Source: Chitinophaga varians (GTDB taxonomy: Bacteria; Bacteroidota; Bacteroidia; Chitinophagales; Chitinophagaceae). Taken from it: a stretch of DNA of 64,000 bases. The notes under the pieces are model-generated. The model saw only the letters and a list, made by a program, of their open reading frames with translations, made no database searches and had not been told where the DNA came from. Location of the stretch: assembly GCF_014529945.1 (NCBI RefSeq), contig NZ_JACVFB010000007.1:124001-188000 (forward strand). The letters run 5' to 3'. The position numbers and the translations under genes were made by a program. Position 1 is the first letter of the stretch. Each line of letters opens with the position of its first letter. Shown in pieces: positions 23,577 through 32,768 of this stretch.

Positions 23577-24743
23577 CTATTTACCAAAAATTTCTTCCAG
23601 TTTCTTCGTCAGTTCTTCACCGCGCAAGTCCTTCGCCACAATTTTCCCCTCCTTGTCGATCAGGAAATTGCTGGGCACCGCGCGGATATTGTATTCTTTT
23701 GCCACTTCGTTTTTCCAGCCTTTCAGGTCAGACACATGCTCCCAGGTAAGGCCGTCATCTTTAATGGCTTTCACCCAGGCGTCTTTTTTATCGTCCAGTG
23801 ATACAGCCAGTATCTCCAGTCCTTTGCTGTGATACTTTTCGTAGTTGTCCAGTACATTAGGATTTTCCTGCCGGCAGGGACCACACCAGCTGGCCCAGAA
23901 ATCGAGCAGTACGTATTTGCCCCTGTAATCCTTCAACTGTACCGCTTTACCGCTCACATTGTGCTGCGTGAAGTTCATCGCCGTAACACCGATATCGGTT
24001 TTACGGGCGATCTCTTCCGCCTTCACCAGGTCCGCCTGTTTTCGTTTAGCCTCTTCGAGATAGGGATACTTTTTTACCAGCTTAGCCAGCTCCGTATTGA
24101 TCAGTTCCTTGTCTCTCCGCGGATGCAGATAATCCAGCGCATACAACAGTACCGGTGTGTTGGGATACATTTTGATGAGCAGCTTTATGCGCTCGCCCAT
24201 ATCTTCACCCAGCCAGGTGTATTGGTCCTGCATTACCCGCACCAACGCCGTGTCTTTGGCCAGGGATGCCTGATATTGCAGGCCGCCGTTCTCGATCATT
24301 TGCTGGTAGTTGCGGTACGTAATAAAATTCACCTGATTGATCAGGTTATTCTCTTCGCTGCCGTGGATGTACACATACGGTGGGTTTTTGATTTTCATCG
24401 CAGCGGTATCTTCTCCTCTGAAATCGATCTGAAGATTGTCTTTATTGGCCCAGATGGTGAGCCTGTCTTCTTCAAATTCGTTCAGGATATAGAACTGTGG
24501 CCGGGTAGCATCTATCTTGATGCTATAGGAGCCATCCGGCTTCAGATGGATGGTATCGATAGTGACGCGATCATCGCCATCCTGTTTTTGTACCCGGAAG
24601 GGAAATTTCTCCTGTTGTTCTTTTGACGGGGGAAACTTGATTTTTCCGCTCACGGTGATGTACTTTTTTGTCTGCGCTGCCGCCGGCAGCGCCATGGCAG
24701 CGGCGAGCAGGGCCAACAACCAGGAACGTTGATTTTTTTGCAT
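23577..24743 (-). CDS. TlpA-family thioredoxin with N-terminal DUF4369 domain
   Basis: A 388-residue exported protein. Residues 27-120 look like a DUF4369 beta domain (YITVSGKIKFPPS, FYILNEFEEDRLTIW), followed by helices and a C-terminal thioredoxin fold from about residue 255. The redox motif is Cys287-Gly-Pro-Cys290 in DFWASWCGPCRQENP. Such proteins reduce disulfides in the periplasm. It follows a second TlpA gene by 19 bases and sits downstream of SusC/SusD genes. The association with SusCD but no glycosidase suggests a substrate with thiols or a maturation role, which is inference. Confidence 0.85.
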   Translation of the reverse strand: MQKNQRSWLLALLAAAMALPAAAQTKKYITVSGKIKFPPSKEQQEKFPFRVQKQDGDDRVTIDTIHLKPDGSYSIKIDATRPQFYILNEFEEDRLTIWANKDNLQIDFRGEDTAAMKIKNPPYVYIHGSEENNLINQVNFITYRNYQQMIENGGLQYQASLAKDTALVRVMQDQYTWLGEDMGERIKLLIKMYPNTPVLLYALDYLHPRRDKELINTELAKLVKKYPYLEEAKRKQADLVKAEEIARKTDIGVTAMNFTQHNVSGKAVQLKDYRGKYVLLDFWASWCGPCRQENPNVLDNYEKYHSKGLEILAVSLDDKKDAWVKAIKDDGLTWEHVSDLKGWKNEVAKEYNIRAVPSNFLIDKEGKIVAKDLRGEELTKKLEEIFGK

Positions 24744-24762
24744 GTGGATGGTTTATGATTTA

Positions 24763-25965
24763 CTATTGCATAGGTACCATGGGTATGGCCTTTGTGACTT
24801 TTCCATCTGCTTTAGGCTGTTCTGGTGCTTTTTTCGCAGCGCCGCCAAAAAGAGCCCCCAGTTTTTTTTCGATGTTACCGTTGCCGGTATCATCAAAACC
24901 GATTTCTTTCATCAGGATTTTTCCTTCGGGAGAAATCAGGTAGGTAGTGGGCACACCGGTGATCGCAAAGCCGCTGCCAGCAATGTTGATATTGTCCAGG
25001 GATTGCAGCCAGGGATTGTTCTCCTCTCCCACGGCTTTTAACCAGTCAGCTTTGCTTTTATCGATAGAAATACTGTAGATGACAAAGTTTTGATCTTTGT
25101 ATTGCTGGTATACCTCCCGCATATGCGGGAAGGACTTACGGCAGGGCGCACACCAGCTCGCCCAGAAGTCGATGAGCACATATTTGCCTTTCAGGCTGCT
25201 GAAAGAGATGGCATTTCCCTGCGGGTCGGGCAGACTAAAATCTTTCACCTGCCTGCCAATAGCGGCGTTACGGATACCGCTGGTAAACTGATGAAATTCT
25301 TTCGCCGGTGTGGAAGCTTTCATGTCTTTGGACAGCATAGCGTATAGCCGGTCCTGTTGCTCCACCGTAGCGATCTCGCGGGCATCGCTCAAACTGAATA
25401 CTGTAGCGTAGGAATTGGGATGTTCTTTCACCAGTTTCTCCAGTAACGGCAGCAGATGCTGTTTTTGCAGTGCCTCCTGTCTTTTTTGGAAAGCTTCATA
25501 CTGCGGGTCGTTTTCCTGCAGCCATGGTTTACCAAATTCCTTTTGCAGCGTAGCGCTGATCGTTTTCCAGGCAGCAGATTTATCTCTGCTATAGGCCTGA
25601 TACAGTTCCGGCGCCTCTGAACCTTTTACTGTGGAGGCGTTCATGCCTTTGCTGATGTCGCTGGTGACGGTATAGGTGGTGGGTTTGTCCATCAATACGC
25701 CATAAGGCACGTACATCTGGCGTTCCGCCTGTATATATTCCGGATACAACATCATGAACACCGGCCCGTCGAAAGGTATTTTAAAGGTGTAATGCCCGTT
25801 TTCAATAACTGCGGAGTCTCTGTAGGTACGGGTATAGATATACATTTTGTTGTGTCCTTTCAGGTCTCCCGAGATGTCGCCCTGTAGGGTGATGTTTTTC
25901 CCTGATTGTGCCAGGCAGCTGAGCGCGAGGCAAGCTCCTGAAAGGGTGGTGATGATTTTCTTCAT
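24763..25965 (-). CDS. TlpA-family thioredoxin with N-terminal DUF4369-like domain
   Basis: A 400-residue exported protein with the same layout as its downstream neighbour: an N-terminal beta domain (NITLQGDISGDLKGHNKMYIYTRTY), helices, then a thioredoxin fold with Cys272-Ala-Pro-Cys275 in DFWASWCAPCRKSFP. The CAPC centre differs from the CGPC of the neighbour, so the redox potentials are probably different. The C-terminus adds a proline/lysine-rich tail (GGAAKKAPEQPKADGKV). It follows the SusD gene by 23 bases and is likely in one operon with it. Confidence 0.85.
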   Translation of the reverse strand: MKKIITTLSGACLALSCLAQSGKNITLQGDISGDLKGHNKMYIYTRTYRDSAVIENGHYTFKIPFDGPVFMMLYPEYIQAERQMYVPYGVLMDKPTTYTVTSDISKGMNASTVKGSEAPELYQAYSRDKSAAWKTISATLQKEFGKPWLQENDPQYEAFQKRQEALQKQHLLPLLEKLVKEHPNSYATVFSLSDAREIATVEQQDRLYAMLSKDMKASTPAKEFHQFTSGIRNAAIGRQVKDFSLPDPQGNAISFSSLKGKYVLIDFWASWCAPCRKSFPHMREVYQQYKDQNFVIYSISIDKSKADWLKAVGEENNPWLQSLDNINIAGSGFAITGVPTTYLISPEGKILMKEIGFDDTGNGNIEKKLGALFGGAAKKAPEQPKADGKVTKAIPMVPMQ

Positions 25966-25988
25966 GGTTTATCGTTTATACTTTTACG

Positions 25989-27365
25989 TTATTGTGCATA
26001 GCCCGGATTCTGTACGATCAGGCCACCGGTGATGTCAATTTCCCGTTGTGGAATGGGCATACAATAGCGGTTGGCCGGCAGCTGCGGATTAGGCTGTTGC
26101 CCATTACGGATCGCATCAAACCGCGCGAAGCCTTCGAAAGCCAGTTCCCGCCTGCGTTCCAGCAGAATACGATCTACCAGCTGTTGTTTGGAGGTAAAAT
26201 CGGCCACGCTGTATACTTTAGGTACGGGATTTTTCGTGTAGGCGCGGGCGTATACCCTGTTGAGCAGGTCTATGGAAGCGGCGTTCACACCGGTAGTTTG
26301 TGCCATCGCTTCCGCCGCCGTCAGCATCACTTCCGGCAGCCGGACCATATTCACGTTGTCCATAATTTTAGGATCGGTGAACTTGCGCATGATGTTAGTG
26401 GCGGTAAACATATCTGTGAGGCGCTCGTCCTGTGCTTCATAGATAGCCAGGAATTCCGGCAGTGGCTGATAGAAGCCATAGGAGTAATAGATTTCATGTT
26501 TACCATAGCTGGTGCTATTCCAGCTTTCCGGGAAGGCAAATAAAATCTCACTGCTGAGCGGATATTTACCGTTGCCTTGTGAATTGTCGGGCCACAGCGC
26601 CACGAAGGAAGGTTGCAGGCTGTAAAGCGGTTTGGCCAGCACCATATTGGCGTAGGTGGCCGCTTTGGCAAAGTCCTGTTTGTACAGGCAGGCCCTTGCC
26701 GCCACCGCTGCGGCGGCTCCTTTGGTAGCGCGACTGGCCTGCGCCACGGGATCTGTCCTCGTTTCGGGTAGTGCGGCCATGGCTTCATCCAGGTCTTTTA
26801 ATATCTGCGTATATACCTCCTCGTTCGTATTTCTGGCTTTGTTCTGGGAACCATCGTATCCGTCGAAAGCTTGCAGCATCAGCGGAATCCCCATATTGCC
26901 CGGCTTTGCCTGTAAGGCGCCGTCGCCGTACATCCGCAATAACATCAGGTGCCCGAAGGCACGGATAAACTTCGCTTCCGCCATAAACTGCTGTTGCGTA
27001 GCGACGTCAAAGGCGGCATATTTGGGCAGCTGCGTGATGATCACGTTCGCCTGGTTGATAGTGGCGTAATAGTTGGACCATAACGCGTCGTAGTTACCGT
27101 CCCTTGGGTCTACCGCGCCTTTCACCAATGCCTGGTCGAAGCTGCTCACCACATTGCCGGTCACATCTCCAAAGATAAAAGCGTTACCACCGCACGCTTC
27201 CATCAATTGCAGGTAGGTGTCGGCCAGAAAACTTTCGGTGGTCTGTTTGTTTTTCAGCAGGTCTGCCTCCACCATGGTACCTTCCGGCTTCAGGTCCAGC
27301 TGCCGGCTGCAAGCTCCCAGCGACAGCAGCAGCACCGCATATATATAACAGGAATATCTTTTCAT
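25989..27365 (-). CDS. SusD/RagB-like nutrient-binding lipoprotein
   Basis: A 458-residue lipoprotein: MKRYSCYIYAVLLLSLGACSRQ with lipobox Cys19. The SusD pattern follows, with LDLKPEGTM, a TPR-like helical core (FMAEAKFIRAFGHLMLLRMYGDG, RATKGAAAAVAARACLY) and the C-terminal RILLERRRELAFEGFARFDAIRNG. It partners with the SusC protein encoded 9 bases upstream to capture a ligand at the cell surface. The ligand is not known; the absence of polysaccharide hydrolases nearby argues against assuming a glycan. Confidence 0.92.
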   Translation of the reverse strand: MKRYSCYIYAVLLLSLGACSRQLDLKPEGTMVEADLLKNKQTTESFLADTYLQLMEACGGNAFIFGDVTGNVVSSFDQALVKGAVDPRDGNYDALWSNYYATINQANVIITQLPKYAAFDVATQQQFMAEAKFIRAFGHLMLLRMYGDGALQAKPGNMGIPLMLQAFDGYDGSQNKARNTNEEVYTQILKDLDEAMAALPETRTDPVAQASRATKGAAAAVAARACLYKQDFAKAATYANMVLAKPLYSLQPSFVALWPDNSQGNGKYPLSSEILFAFPESWNSTSYGKHEIYYSYGFYQPLPEFLAIYEAQDERLTDMFTATNIMRKFTDPKIMDNVNMVRLPEVMLTAAEAMAQTTGVNAASIDLLNRVYARAYTKNPVPKVYSVADFTSKQQLVDRILLERRRELAFEGFARFDAIRNGQQPNPQLPANRYCMPIPQREIDITGGLIVQNPGYAQ

Positions 27366-27374
27366 AATCTCATT

Positions 27375-30300
27375 TTAAAAAGATGCTTTAATACCTACCC
27401 GCCAAGTGCGCGGCGACGGCATGGTGAGCTCATCAAATCCCATGTTCAGCGCAGAAGAGCCATAGGCGCTCACCTCAGGGTCAAGACCGGAATAGTTGGT
27501 CAGGACCAGCAGGTTGTTACCTTCCACGAATACACGCAACGACTTCACCGACCGGCTGTTTTTCAGCAGGCGGGTACAATTGTACGTGAGCGACACACTT
27601 CTCAGTTTGATGAACGACGCATCTTCCAGGAAGCGGGAATTCTGGCGGCTGAGCGTATAGTCGTAGGAGCTGCCGAAACCGGCGGCAGCTGCGTTCGACT
27701 TATTGATCAGCGCGGGAATGTCTGTCTGCTGTCCCGGATACTGCCAGTAGTGCAGGATCTCCGGAGAGAGGTTATACACGTTATTGGCGGTAGCCGAACT
27801 TCCCAGGTAACTGAACTGTGCGGCCCTGGCGCCATTGATGATTTTATTGCCGGCAGAGAAAGACAGGAAGCAGTTCAGCTCCAGATCTTTATAGGTAAAC
27901 GTATTGCCGAGGCCACCAAATACCACCGGCATGGCATCGCCCATGTATTCGCGGTGTACGTATGGCGCATTGGGATACTGTTGCTGAATAGGAGTTTCAG
28001 CGCTTTTGCCGGTATTATCGGTCCAAAGCGGCTGACCATTGTCCGGATTAACACCGCCCCACTTGTAGAGATAAAAAGCTGTGGCGGAATGCCCTACCCG
28101 CCAGAACCTGTTGCCCTCAATTTCATTCTGATTAGCCAGCTGGTCTTCGCTGATTTTATGCAGGCGGATGATTTTATTTCTGTTACCGGAGATATTAAAG
28201 TTGGTGGTCCAGCTGAAATTTTTCCGCACCATATTCTGACTTGTCACACTGAACTCTATACCATTATTACTGAGGTCTGCCAGGTTCTGTTTTTGCATGG
28301 AGAAGCCCATGAAATAAGGCAGTACGGAGCTGAGGATAGCGTTGGATGTTTGTCGCCTGTAGTAATCCAGCGTAGCGCTTACGCGGCCTTTCAGCAGGCT
28401 CAGGTCCATGCCCACGTTCCAGGTGGTGGTACGTTCCCATTGCAGGTTAGGGTTGGCCGGTTGTTTGACGCCGATGGCCGATACATTGCCATAGGAAGCA
28501 CCGTATACGTCTACCACATATTGGCCCTGATTACCGTAGTAGCCGTTGCCGCCGTCACTACCGGTGAAGCCTACACTACCACGTATTTTCAGTTGTTCAA
28601 TGAGTTTGCTGCCTTTCAGAAAAGTTTCTTCGCTCGGTATCCAGCCTACGGCAAAGGAAGGGAACCCTACATAGCGGTGATTGGCAGAGAAACGGGAGGA
28701 GCCGTCCATACGATAAGTGACACCTACCAGGTAGCGGTGGAGGTATTCATAATTGAGCCTGCCAAGGAAGGACACCTGTGCCCATTGTTGTTGCAGCGAA
28801 TTGACCACACGTTTGTTTTTGGCGGTGGAGATGCTCAGCATATCGTTGTTGAGGAAACCGTCGCCCGCCACGGAATTCACGCTTTCCACGGATTTTTCGA
28901 AGCTCTGGCCCAGCATGGCACTGATAGCATGTCCGCCCTCAAAGGCTTTGTTGATATCGAGGCGGTTGTTGGTCACCCATTTGCGTAGCTGCTGTTGTGA
29001 CTCGGTGGCGTTGCCTCCCGGCATCTGCGGCCGATCGATGTTACGGCTATACGCGCGGGAGTTGATCCAGTCTACCCCGAAATCGGAATGCAGGCTAAGC
29101 CAGGAGCGTAGTTTCAGGTCCGCGAACACATTGCCGAGCATGCGGCTGTCAGTGGAATAGTTTTTAGTAGCCGTAGCCTGCGCCACCGGATTGGACACGG
29201 CTTCCGGCCCCGTAGGGTTGTTGCCGTAGCGCCAGTTGAAATTGCCGGTGCTGTCATAGATACCGATGTTGGGCGCTTTCTGGATAGCGTTGCGGTATAC
29301 TTCCTGCGCGTTGAGCGAGTTGTTGTTAGCCTGGTTCATAGACATGCTCACGCCCACTTTCAGGGATTTAGTCATCTGGTTGTCGAAGTTCACACGGCCC
29401 TGATAGCGGGTGAAATCGTTATTCACGATGTAAGACTGTTGTTGGTCGTATCCCAGGCTGACATAGTAATTGCTCTTCTCTGTGCCGCCGCTGAGAGACA
29501 CATTGGCATCGCTGCCAACGGCATTACGGACTACTTCATCCAGCCAGTTGGTGTTAACCCCTTTGGGGAACTTATAATTGAGCGGACGGTAAAAAGGGTT
29601 GGTAGCGCGGCCGATGGAGTCTTTCACGGCAAAGAGCCTGTTATAAAAATCGGCGTACTGATCGCCGGTCAATACAGACGGCAATTTACGGGGAGAAGCG
29701 ATCGAAGCGCCCAGCTGCACATCTACCCTTGCACTACCGCGTTTTCCTTTTTTGGTGGTGATGAGGATCACGCCGCCGGAGCCGCGCGAGCCGTAGATAG
29801 CAGTGGAATAGGCATCTTTCAGCACTTCGATGGATTCAATATCATCGGGGTTGAGGGTCGCCAGCGGGTTTTTCTCGAAGGTGGTCGGCTGGCGGTATTC
29901 GTTCACCACCTGATTACCACCGTAGGAAAAGCTCTGGGTGGTGCCTTTATCATAATCCACCGTGTTGAGGTTGGGATCAATGCCGTAGATAGGCACCCCG
30001 TCGATGACGATCAACGGCGTGTTGCCGTTAGCGTTAAGGGTGCTGATACCGCGGATGGTGATATTGCTGGCAGCGCCGGGCACACCGCTGGAGGGCGCGA
30101 TGAACACGCCGGGTAGTTTGCCCACCATCGCTTCATCCACTGAAAGCGGCATCTGGCCGGGCATTTCGCTGGCTTTGAAGCTGGTGACCGATCCGAGCAA
30201 GCTACGGCGTTCCTGCACACCGTAGCCGATGACTACGGCCTCGGTTAAACGGGAAGGTTTCACCACCAGCGCTACCGGCACCGCTGCCACGGCAGCTGGC

Positions 30301-30893
30301 GCGACTTTCACAGCGGGGACTACTTCTTCCTGATAACCGATAAAAGAATACAGAAGGGAATAATTGCCGGGAGGTAGCAACAGTTCGTATTCTCCTTCCG
30401 GGTTGGAGACGGCATAAAATTTAGCGCCGGCCACACGCACCGTTACGCCCGGAACGGGGTTGTTGGTAGTGGCATCCGTAATACGACCGCGGATTTTACC
30501 AGGCGTGGCCGGTGTAGTAGCCATAGCAAATGTAACTGGCTGTTTAACGATCAGGTAAACGCCGTTTTTGGCCTGCCAGGCGTAGGCTGTTTTCCGGAGC
30601 AGGGCCGTTAATACTTTGTCCAATGGCTCGTTGACGAAGTGTTGTTTATCGATCCGGTATTGGGACAGTTCCTGGCTATCGTAGCCGAAAGACAGGTGGT
30701 AGCTGCGTTCCAGTTTTTTGAGACAGGATGCAAGCGTTTCATTTTCAAAAGCAGCGGTAACACTGACCGGCTGCGCAGACTGACTATATACCTGTGAAGA
30801 AAGGAGGCTGATATTTCCCAGTGAGAACACTGTGAACGCGATGCTCCATCTCACTAAGCGTCGTATATACGTTAGCGAAAGCGATTTTTGCAT
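27375..30893 (-). CDS. SusC/RagA-type TonB-dependent transporter with STN domain
   Basis: A protein of 1172 residues from ATG 30893; an upstream in-frame extension exists, but the signal peptide favours this start. After the signal comes an STN domain (SCLKKLERSYHLSFGYDSQE, AWQAKNGVYLIVKQP), which relays to FecR/sigma factors, then a carboxypeptidase-regulatory domain (GKIRGRITDATTNNPVPGV), the plug (VVIGYGVQERR, TLNPDDIESIEVLKDAYSTAIYGSRG) and a barrel ending in an aromatic residue (GIKASF). It forms a transporter with the SusD protein downstream. The sigma/FecR pair upstream fits the STN domain, so ligand binding probably induces this locus. Confidence 0.95.
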   Translation of the reverse strand: MQKSLSLTYIRRLVRWSIAFTVFSLGNISLLSSQVYSQSAQPVSVTAAFENETLASCLKKLERSYHLSFGYDSQELSQYRIDKQHFVNEPLDKVLTALLRKTAYAWQAKNGVYLIVKQPVTFAMATTPATPGKIRGRITDATTNNPVPGVTVRVAGAKFYAVSNPEGEYELLLPPGNYSLLYSFIGYQEEVVPAVKVAPAAVAAVPVALVVKPSRLTEAVVIGYGVQERRSLLGSVTSFKASEMPGQMPLSVDEAMVGKLPGVFIAPSSGVPGAASNITIRGISTLNANGNTPLIVIDGVPIYGIDPNLNTVDYDKGTTQSFSYGGNQVVNEYRQPTTFEKNPLATLNPDDIESIEVLKDAYSTAIYGSRGSGGVILITTKKGKRGSARVDVQLGASIASPRKLPSVLTGDQYADFYNRLFAVKDSIGRATNPFYRPLNYKFPKGVNTNWLDEVVRNAVGSDANVSLSGGTEKSNYYVSLGYDQQQSYIVNNDFTRYQGRVNFDNQMTKSLKVGVSMSMNQANNNSLNAQEVYRNAIQKAPNIGIYDSTGNFNWRYGNNPTGPEAVSNPVAQATATKNYSTDSRMLGNVFADLKLRSWLSLHSDFGVDWINSRAYSRNIDRPQMPGGNATESQQQLRKWVTNNRLDINKAFEGGHAISAMLGQSFEKSVESVNSVAGDGFLNNDMLSISTAKNKRVVNSLQQQWAQVSFLGRLNYEYLHRYLVGVTYRMDGSSRFSANHRYVGFPSFAVGWIPSEETFLKGSKLIEQLKIRGSVGFTGSDGGNGYYGNQGQYVVDVYGASYGNVSAIGVKQPANPNLQWERTTTWNVGMDLSLLKGRVSATLDYYRRQTSNAILSSVLPYFMGFSMQKQNLADLSNNGIEFSVTSQNMVRKNFSWTTNFNISGNRNKIIRLHKISEDQLANQNEIEGNRFWRVGHSATAFYLYKWGGVNPDNGQPLWTDNTGKSAETPIQQQYPNAPYVHREYMGDAMPVVFGGLGNTFTYKDLELNCFLSFSAGNKIINGARAAQFSYLGSSATANNVYNLSPEILHYWQYPGQQTDIPALINKSNAAAAGFGSSYDYTLSRQNSRFLEDASFIKLRSVSLTYNCTRLLKNSRSVKSLRVFVEGNNLLVLTNYSGLDPEVSAYGSSALNMGFDELTMPSPRTWRVGIKASF

Positions 30894-30945
30894 ATCTTTG
30901 GTTGATTTTAGTGTTTTACTAAATGCATACAAAACATTGTATGAT

Positions 30946-30986
30946 TCAAACCGTGTCTGCTGCAACAGACGCGGTTTTTTTGTATA
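30946..30986 (+). terminator. Hairpin with T run in plus direction ahead of the SusC gene
   Basis: CCGTGTCTGCTG and CAGACGCGG pair around 30951-30977, followed on the plus strand by seven T residues. Read on the plus strand this is a rho-independent terminator, but no plus-strand gene ends here. On the minus strand it lies in the leader of the SusC gene, preceded by the A run. Its role could be antisense or structural. Confidence 0.5.
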
Positions 30987-31068
30987 CATATGGTCATAGC
31001 GGTGCCAGGGATGCTTTTTCTGCTGTCATCCCGGTGTTGATAGGTGGTGCAACCTCCTTGGTGCTACA

Positions 31069-32031
31069 TTAGTTTTTACGGTGAATGGTAATCTCGTTGT
31101 CCTTTATATCATATTGTATCGGATGTATGCTGCTGATGATGTCCAATACCTGTGTTACCGACAGTTGTTTGCTGCATCTCAGCGTGTATTCAAATGCCTT
31201 CATTTCCGCCGGGTTGTACCGGATGTGGACACCGTACTGGTTTTCCAGCGTGAGCGCTACCTCTGCGAAGGCGGCCTGCGACAGGCTGATCATGCCGGTG
31301 GCCCATTCGTTGATCTGTTCGTTTTCTACGGTTGATTTCATATACTGTTGCGCCGAGCGGCTGTATGTCAGCTGATCATTGGCGCTGAGCACATCGAGGC
31401 CGGTTTGATGGTGTAATACTTTCACCATGCCTGTTTTCACCGTCACCTGTGTCTCGTCCAGCGTGTTATAGGCTTTCACATCGAAAGATGTACCCAGTAC
31501 CTGCACATTCAGTTCCTGCGTATGTACCTCAAATGGATGATGTGCATCCGGATGTATGTCAAAGAATCCTTCCCCTTCCAGTTCCACTTTCCGCACCGCG
31601 TCAAACGTGCGCGGGTATCTGAGTTTCGCCCCGGCGTTGAGCCATACCAGAGAGCTGTCGGGCAACATCAGCTGCCGTTGCTGCCCCGGGCCTACCTCTA
31701 CCAGCAGCAGGGTATGTTGCTGACGGTAGTCATGCCACCACCAGGCGCTCACTGTCACGATAGCGGCCAGCAGGCTGGCGGCCGCCCACCATTTCCTATA
31801 GAAAGGCACGACCCTTCCTGCGGCCACAACGGGCACCGTATCCAGCTGGTCATGGATATGTTGCAACATATCCGTCCGGAGCTGCTGCCGATGGCCTTCA
31901 TGACGGAACGCTGTGCCGGCTTGCATGTGTTGGGATTGATACCATTCATGCAGCCATTCCAGTTCTTGTGGAGTACAGGTACCGGTTTCGAGCCGTGTGA
32001 TGATCGCTGCTATTTTTTCCTGATCGTGCAC
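31069..32031 (-). CDS. FecR-family anti-sigma factor
   Basis: A 320-residue inner-membrane protein starting at a GTG codon (32031). The N-terminal helical anti-sigma domain (residues 1-75) is followed by one membrane segment (WWAAASLLAAIVTVSAWWW, about residues 80-98) and a periplasmic FecR domain with GQQRQLMLPDSSLVWLNAGAKLRYP, FEVHTQELNVQVLGTSFDVKAY and a DUF4974-like end (GVHIRYNPAEM, VLDIISSIHPIQYDI). It controls the sigma factor encoded 83 bases upstream and receives the signal from the STN domain of the SusC protein. Confidence 0.93.
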   Translation of the reverse strand: MHDQEKIAAIITRLETGTCTPQELEWLHEWYQSQHMQAGTAFRHEGHRQQLRTDMLQHIHDQLDTVPVVAAGRVVPFYRKWWAAASLLAAIVTVSAWWWHDYRQQHTLLLVEVGPGQQRQLMLPDSSLVWLNAGAKLRYPRTFDAVRKVELEGEGFFDIHPDAHHPFEVHTQELNVQVLGTSFDVKAYNTLDETQVTVKTGMVKVLHHQTGLDVLSANDQLTYSRSAQQYMKSTVENEQINEWATGMISLSQAAFAEVALTLENQYGVHIRYNPAEMKAFEYTLRCSKQLSVTQVLDIISSIHPIQYDIKDNEITIHRKN

Positions 32032-32114
32032 GTTTTAACCGTTTTCTACAATAATGACACTGCCCGAAAAGGATAGTACTAAAGCCTTAAAAAATATTTT
32101 TTGGGGAGATGGGA

Positions 32115-32663
32115 TTATTTGAATCCTGCGAGGGCTTCTTTCAGACGCTTTAGCGCTGTGGTGAGCTGGTTTTTGACCGTCTGCTGCGAAACGCCCAGCT
32201 GGTCGGCCATTTCGCGGACCGTCAGCTGTTCCTGCCGGCTAAGGATATAGGTCTGCCGCATTTTCTCCGGCATGGCCGCAATGGTCTGTTCTATGATCTG
32301 TTGTATTTCCGCCAGCGCGAGGCGGTCGTCTGCCCGGTCAAATACTGCCGGTGGGATAGCGGAGAAGATATCCAGGTGTTTCTGGTAGTTCTGATGACTG
32401 CGGAGATGGTTGAGGACCCTGTATTTGAGCGCCACATGCAGGTATGGCCCCAATGGGCCCTGAATCCGCAACTCCCGGCGCTTATGCCAGAGAGCAACGA
32501 AAACTTCCTGCAGACAATCCTTGGCATCTGCATCCTGCTGTAATCTGGCATATGCGGCCATGTAAAGCTGTTCCCAATACCGGTGATACAGTTCATCAAA
32601 GGCGGCCCTGTCATTATATGCCTGCATACGCTCCAGCAACGCGGTATCCGACAACTGCTCCAA
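32115..32663 (-). CDS. RNA polymerase ECF-type sigma factor
   Basis: A 182-residue sigma-70 family protein of the FecI/SusC-linked ECF group. The start is TTG at 32663, because no ATG fits further upstream in frame. Region 2 is in YHRYWEQLYMAAYARL and CLQEVFVALWHKR, and region 4 is in SRQEQLTVREMADQLGVSQQTVKNQL. It probably transcribes the SusC/SusD/TlpA genes downstream when the FecR protein releases it. Its position, directly before FecR and SusC, is the standard order in Bacteroidota. Confidence 0.93.
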   Translation of the reverse strand: MEQLSDTALLERMQAYNDRAAFDELYHRYWEQLYMAAYARLQQDADAKDCLQEVFVALWHKRRELRIQGPLGPYLHVALKYRVLNHLRSHQNYQKHLDIFSAIPPAVFDRADDRLALAEIQQIIEQTIAAMPEKMRQTYILSRQEQLTVREMADQLGVSQQTVKNQLTTALKRLKEALAGFK

Positions 32664-32768
32664 ACACGAAAGGTTTAGCCATAAAAATAAAAAAAAGCCT
32701 TTTACATATGCAAGTATGTCCCGAAAATATTAAAACCCTATTTTTACAGCGACACCAAACAGGAACCC

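Noticed and set aside
27207..28988. A 593-codon plus-strand frame antisense to the SusD/SusC genes
   Set aside because: It is a codon-usage mirror of real SusC/SusD coding sequence, has no ribosome site or domain, and the genes on the other strand are unmistakable.
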